Source of the DNA: Phoronis ovalis
Lineage: Eukaryota > Phoronida > Phoronidae
Length of the DNA: 11,052 nucleotides
Direction of reading: 5' to 3'
Assembly: GCA_028565635.1 (NCBI GenBank)
Contig: JAOXYB010056889.1
Span: forward strand, 1-11,052
Part shown: in pieces, positions 8,278 to 11,052 of the stretch
How the letters are laid out: each line of letters begins with the position of its first letter
Numbering within the stretch: the first letter of the stretch is position 1
Program-made: the position numbers and the translations under genes
Notes under the pieces: model-generated
What the model saw: only the letters and a program-made list of their open reading frames with translations
Databases searched by the model: none
What the model was told of the DNA's origin: nothing

Positions 8278-10203
8278 CTAAAAGGCAATAAAAAAGTTTA
8301 ATATATAAAATATAGCATCTCTGATGCAGCTCTTAATTTAAAGGAAAAACGCTGCTGGTTTAGAAGCTATGACTTGCACCTTCAAGCAAAAAAAAACAAC
8401 AAAAGTTACAATAAACATTATTTATTATTACATGCATGGAATATTCTTATTGAATGGAGCAAACAAGCTTTATTTTGCTTCTGTATAAAAACAGGTCTTT
8501 TAAATCATCCTACTATCTATCTAGGACATTATTAAATGATGTTTTGGCAAATGTAAATCTTAAAAATGTTTTTATAAAGGTCTGTAAAATGTAAAACTCA
8601 TAAGGATACTATTCTTACTTTATTCCATGAGCCGCAAAAACATCAATACTTTCATATGCCTGTTTAGATATTTCATTGTAAAACTGTTTTCTGGAATCCT
8701 CAATCCATGACACATCTTTTATGCCAAATTCATTTGGAAGTCGTGTAACTCTAATGTTATATTCAGCCAGTATTTTTGCAAAGGCATCTCGGATACCTGA
8801 ATTATGGAAAAAGTATGAGAACAAAAGATGGTAATTACAGGAAATTTAGAATAAACTAATAGACTCCCTGTTACTTACTGTTTCAGTTTTCGTCCACCAG
8901 GGGATACCCTGTATTGTGAGCGAAAGTGAGAATTCATAGGTATTAACAGAATAAGTGGGATTTATTTGTCAAGTTACTAGTTATTTTGACAAAAGAATGA
9001 CAATAACTAATTCTAATAAGAACTACAAAAGTTAAGTTATATTTTCATTAACAATGGTTTTATTTTATAAATATTATCCTGTGAGATAGTAGAATTTTTT
9101 TTACTATCTGTGGTCTCATTTCAGTCTTCTGCAATTCGAAATTGAGAAAATATATAGTTTGTGATTTCATTATATAATTTACTCCTATGGGTACCAAAAG
9201 AAATAGTAAAATCTAATGCCCTGTTTCAGTAGTATCTTGTAAAAAGAGGCTTACCAGGAAAGATGTGACTATGATGGTGTCCATCTATGTGATAAGGATA
9301 ATATCCTGTGAGATAGTAGAATTGTTTTATCTGCGCTCTCATTTCTTCTTCAATCTGAAATTGAAAATTTATATAGTTCCAATTAAAGTATAGTAACCTG
9401 ACCCAAAACAAGTAAAATTATTTACAACATATTTTGACACTATGGACTTGTTCTCCATAAAATGATAAAGAAATAATATCATATTGGAAATGATAGTTTC
9501 CTTTTGAAATAATGTAATATATTTTTTGTGAAACTATAGGCATTACATCCTTGATTTATAAGACAATACAACTATATGTTTCTGATATTTTACAAAGATT
9601 ATTACGGCACTAAATATTACACATGCTGCAGTAAAGAAATATCTCCGTAACAAAGACACAATCAATAAAGAAACAAAATTAGCTGCATACAGCATTTATA
9701 GGAACAACTCCTTTCTTCATTGCTTCCCTAAGACCAAACTTTCCTAGCATGAAGCCATTCTCATCAATAAATGAGGAATCCTTGCTGTGAAATGCCATTG
9801 GATATCCTTCTGTAATATTCATATGAAGACCTGCAATGTAAAAAAGCAGCATCCCTACTATCTGTAATACAGATTAATTAATTAACACACTAATTCTACT
9901 GTAACAGGCTGGTAGTGTCCTGGTGTGGACTATACATTAATTGTTCACTTATAGCATCAAACAGATTGGCATTAGAAAGTAGGCTTGATTATAGGAAATT
10001 CTGAACAGTCAATAATTAAAAAACACAAATCTACCCAATGGCATCTTTTCTTTCTTGGATACTTGCACGGCATTTTCAGCTGACAATCCATTTACCATTA
10101 GTGATGCATTAGATATTCCATTGGCTAGATAACACTGTACAATGCCATCGTCCCTGATTTTACTATAGCCTGCATCATCTGCATTGATTACTAAATGTAA
10201 CAT
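7902..10203 (-). CDS. YDJC: YDJC carbohydrate deacetylase, five coding exons
   Basis: YdjC/ChbG-family enzymes are metal-dependent deacetylases acting on acetylated sugars such as chitooligosaccharides; the physiological substrate of the animal protein is not well defined. On the minus strand the joins are 10203-10035, 9830-9691, 9354-9255, 8796-8619 and 8277-7902. They total 963 nt, giving 320 residues (about 323 in human), all GT-AG and in frame. The N-terminus LVINADDAGYS carries the catalytic/metal Asp pair (D9, D10). GLHMNITEG holds the metal His (H59). HIDGHHHSHIFPG (125-137) holds the second His cluster, and ELMVHPG places H264 in the conserved C-terminal His motif. No signal peptide or membrane segment is seen. 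The only unusual part is an Asn/Lys-rich insert at 226-236. All key motifs are intact, so an active enzyme is likely. Confidence 0.95.
8619..8796 (-). CDS. YDJC: YDJC coding exon 4 (residues 137-195)
   Basis: The acceptor is ccataattcag and the donor ATAAA|GTAAGA. Two bases complete Gly137, and two bases of a Lys codon are left at the end. It encodes IRDAFAKILAEYNIRVTRLP and the segment up to SIDVFAAHGI. The sequence parallels the PGV-x-x-x-FAEAL...GVRFTRLP stretch of vertebrate YDJC. Confidence 0.93.
8894..8907 (+). promoter_or_regulatory. Weak CTCF-like motif in YDJC intron 3
   Basis: CCACCAGGGGATAC matches the CTCF core CCASYAGRKGGC except at its last two bases. It is reported only because of the better matches elsewhere in the window. 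Apart from this motif and the exon 3 copy, intron 3 shows nothing recognisable. Confidence 0.12.
9072..9161 (-). pseudogene. Decayed partial copy of YDJC exon 3 and its acceptor
   Basis: This stretch of YDJC intron 3 (8797-9254) aligns with 9299-9380, which spans the end of intron 2 and the first half of exon 3. A 22-bp block is identical (9075-9096 and 9302-9323), and the rest, including gagatagtagaatt, tctcattt and tatatagtt, matches with small indels. It keeps an AG acceptor (ttgcag), but the reading frame is shifted by indels and the His cluster was not copied. It is best read as an old local duplication that never made, or no longer makes, a usable exon. Confidence 0.8.
9255..9354 (-). 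CDS. YDJC: YDJC coding exon 3 (residues 104-136)
   Basis: The acceptor is tttcaatttcag and the donor CCTG|GTAAGC. The 100-nt exon encodes IEEEMRAQIKQFYYLTGYYP and then HIDGHHHSHIFP, the family metal/catalytic His cluster. A decayed partial copy of its first half and its acceptor lies in the following intron at about 9072-9161. Confidence 0.93.
9691..9830 (-). CDS. YDJC: YDJC coding exon 2 (residues 57-103)
   Basis: The acceptor is tacattgcag and the donor AATGCT|GTATGC. Two bases complete Gly57, then 46 codons run to phase 0. It encodes LHMNITEGYPM (H59 is a metal ligand) and ENGFMLGKFGLREAMKKG, which parallels the EGFFLGKMGFREA stretch of the human protein. This exon was recognised from frame and homology between exons 1 and 3. 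Confidence 0.92.
10035..10203 (-). CDS. YDJC: YDJC coding exon 1 (residues 1-56)
   Basis: This exon encodes MLHLVINADDAGYSKIRDDG and the following strand-helix, including SLMVNG. It ends at TTGG|GTAGAT with one base of a Gly codon. D9 and D10 are the catalytic base and metal ligand positions of the family. The ATG is the first triplet after an acceptor (atatttacag), so the 5'UTR is probably in a separate upstream exon. A start further upstream in this frame would lack the family fit. Confidence 0.92.
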
Positions 10204-10822
10204 CTGTAAATATATGGGAAAAATACAGATGAAGTTTAATTGTAATGATGAATGACCTTGTAATATGATGAATCCTCTCTTATATTTTATAAAGCAAGAA
10301 TTTTCCTTAAAAAACAGCGTATTCTGAAATTTAATTGGAATCCTGTTAGGTATAATTGACTCACTCACTCATGGCATAAAAGTTTCGACATTTTTCAACT
10401 AATGTCACGGGAGCGGTATACAAAGGTTAGTTGCACGTTATTACAGGATCCGAAGTGCCGCATGATCGGTGCCGAATATACTGGGGATAGTGTATTGCTA
10501 TTGTTTTATTGATTTTGATACGATTTTTTGACATCAGTCCAGGTTAACGTCACTATAAGGTAAAATAAAACGGTTGAAGCATTCTAGGATCTTTGGCTTC
10601 GGCTGCACAATTCTCCCAGCCCTAGGTTATAGAAGTGGGTCTTTCAAGTGACCCGTGACTAGCAACTTTGCCTTTGGTGTTGCGTCGCGTTATACACCCG
10701 GTCTCATATTTCAATTCACTGTTTTAGAGCTTTTACTGGTTAGACTTGTAACTGACACATAAAGACAATAAAAGTACCCGAGCTAGAGACTTCAACAAAA
10801 AAATCAATTGAAAGATACTTAC
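10204..10822 (-). other. Probable YDJC 5'UTR intron
   Basis: On the minus strand this interval runs from a strong donor (GTAAGT at 10822-10817) to the acceptor directly before the YDJC ATG, giving a 619-bp intron. The stretch shows no coding exon. It contains small inverted repeats, for example caactaa at about 10398 with ttagttg at about 10426, and gggtc with gaccc at about 10638-10655. Confidence 0.45.
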
Positions 10823-10835
10823 CGTACATACTTAC
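10817..10835 (-). promoter_or_regulatory. Two tandem splice-donor candidates for the YDJC 5'UTR exon
   Basis: The minus strand carries ACA|GTAAGTAT (exon end at 10836) and, 13 bp further along, ACG|GTAAGTAT (exon end at 10823). Both fit U1 snRNA well, so a noncoding first exon could end at either, changing only the 5'UTR. This rests on the consensus alone. Confidence 0.4.
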
Positions 10836-10866
10836 TGTATGTAAAATCTGCAGTGTTACTTATAAA

Positions 10867-10885
10867 TCACGTGATAGTCATGTGA
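10867..10885. promoter_or_regulatory. Paired E-box/M-box motifs in the YDJC promoter region
   Basis: TCACGTGA (10867-10874, within a 10-bp palindrome atcacgtgat) and TCATGTGA (10878-10885) start 11 bp apart, about one helical turn. Both match the octamers preferred by the MITF/TFE family of bHLH-zip factors, and the first also suits USF and MYC-MAX. They lie 31-62 bp upstream of the candidate donors on the YDJC strand, a plausible promoter position. Confidence 0.45.
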
Positions 10886-10899
10886 CTTGGTCCTCGGTA

Positions 10900-11015
10900 A
10901 TATCATGCACAATGCATTGTCTCCCACCAGGTAGCGCTTTCGCTATCATGACGTTCTTCAGCACTGGAACGGTAGGAGTGCCATCTGGTGGAAGACAATG
11001 TATCACAATGATTTC
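10900..11015. repeat. Imperfect inverted repeat carrying two CTCF-like motifs
   Basis: The arms at about 10900-10934 and 10981-11015 are inverted copies sharing the pattern acattgtctYccaccag, with about 46 bp between them. The left arm reads CCACCAGGTAGCGC on the plus strand (10924-10937), one mismatch from CCASYAGRKGGCRS. The right arm reads CCACCAGATGGCAC on the minus strand (10991-10978), a perfect match. The motifs point toward each other. It could be a regulatory or boundary element, or the remnant of a small repeat. Confidence 0.6.
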
Positions 11016-11052
11016 TCGATTCATGTCGATTGTAGCCATTCTGTTGTTTTTA

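Noticed and set aside
8480-8620. Possible small RNA or repeat in YDJC intron 4
   Set aside because: The interval is AT-rich with no stable hairpin, pol III boxes or repeat structure that I could confirm by eye.
10638-10655. gggtc ... gaccc hairpin in the YDJC 5' region
   Set aside because: A 5-bp stem is common by chance and has no T run or conserved context, so it was not called as an RNA or terminator.
10878-11039. 53-codon minus-strand ORF (starts MATIDMNREI) upstream of YDJC
   Set aside because: It runs through both arms of the inverted repeat and ends within the second E-box, and it matches no family I know. It might be an upstream ORF if YDJC transcription starts beyond it, but the repeat structure explains the sequence better.

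Overview
The window is animal genomic DNA. It is AT-rich, and its coding sequence is cut into short exons by GT-AG introns of about 200-720 bp. It carries two complete, convergent, conserved housekeeping genes. Intron size, base composition and an abundance of tacatgta-type palindromes suggest a lophotrochozoan, possibly a mollusc; this is a weak inference. Nothing prokaryotic or viral is seen.

Layout: (1) 1-882, upstream region with a 20-C homopolymer and no recognisable coding sequence. (2) 883-7497, + strand, GLE1, the nuclear-pore mRNA export factor. Ten coding exons join in frame to 695 residues, close to the roughly 700-residue vertebrate protein. (3) 7498-7901, a 404-bp convergent 3'-3' gap. 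(4) 7902-10203, - strand, YDJC, a carbohydrate (chitooligosaccharide-type) deacetylase. Five coding exons join to 320 residues with the catalytic Asp-Asp and His motifs present. (5) 10204-11052, the 5' flank of YDJC. It probably holds a 5'UTR intron, two tandem splice donors, two E-box/M-box motifs one helical turn apart, and an inverted repeat carrying two convergent CTCF-like motifs.

The two proteins have no known functional link. GLE1 acts at the cytoplasmic face of the pore, where with inositol hexakisphosphate it activates the DEAD-box helicase DBP5/DDX19. YDJC-family enzymes remove acetyl groups from acetylated sugars. Their proximity is a tail-to-tail arrangement, not an operon.

I see no new multi-gene system here. 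The signals most worth a second look are a decayed partial copy of YDJC exon 3 in the adjacent intron, a set of CTCF-like motifs, three foldback (MITE-like) structures inside GLE1 introns, a frame-neutral exon 6 in GLE1, and start codons placed exactly at a splice acceptor in both genes. All exon boundaries were inferred by reading splice signals and frame, without transcript data.
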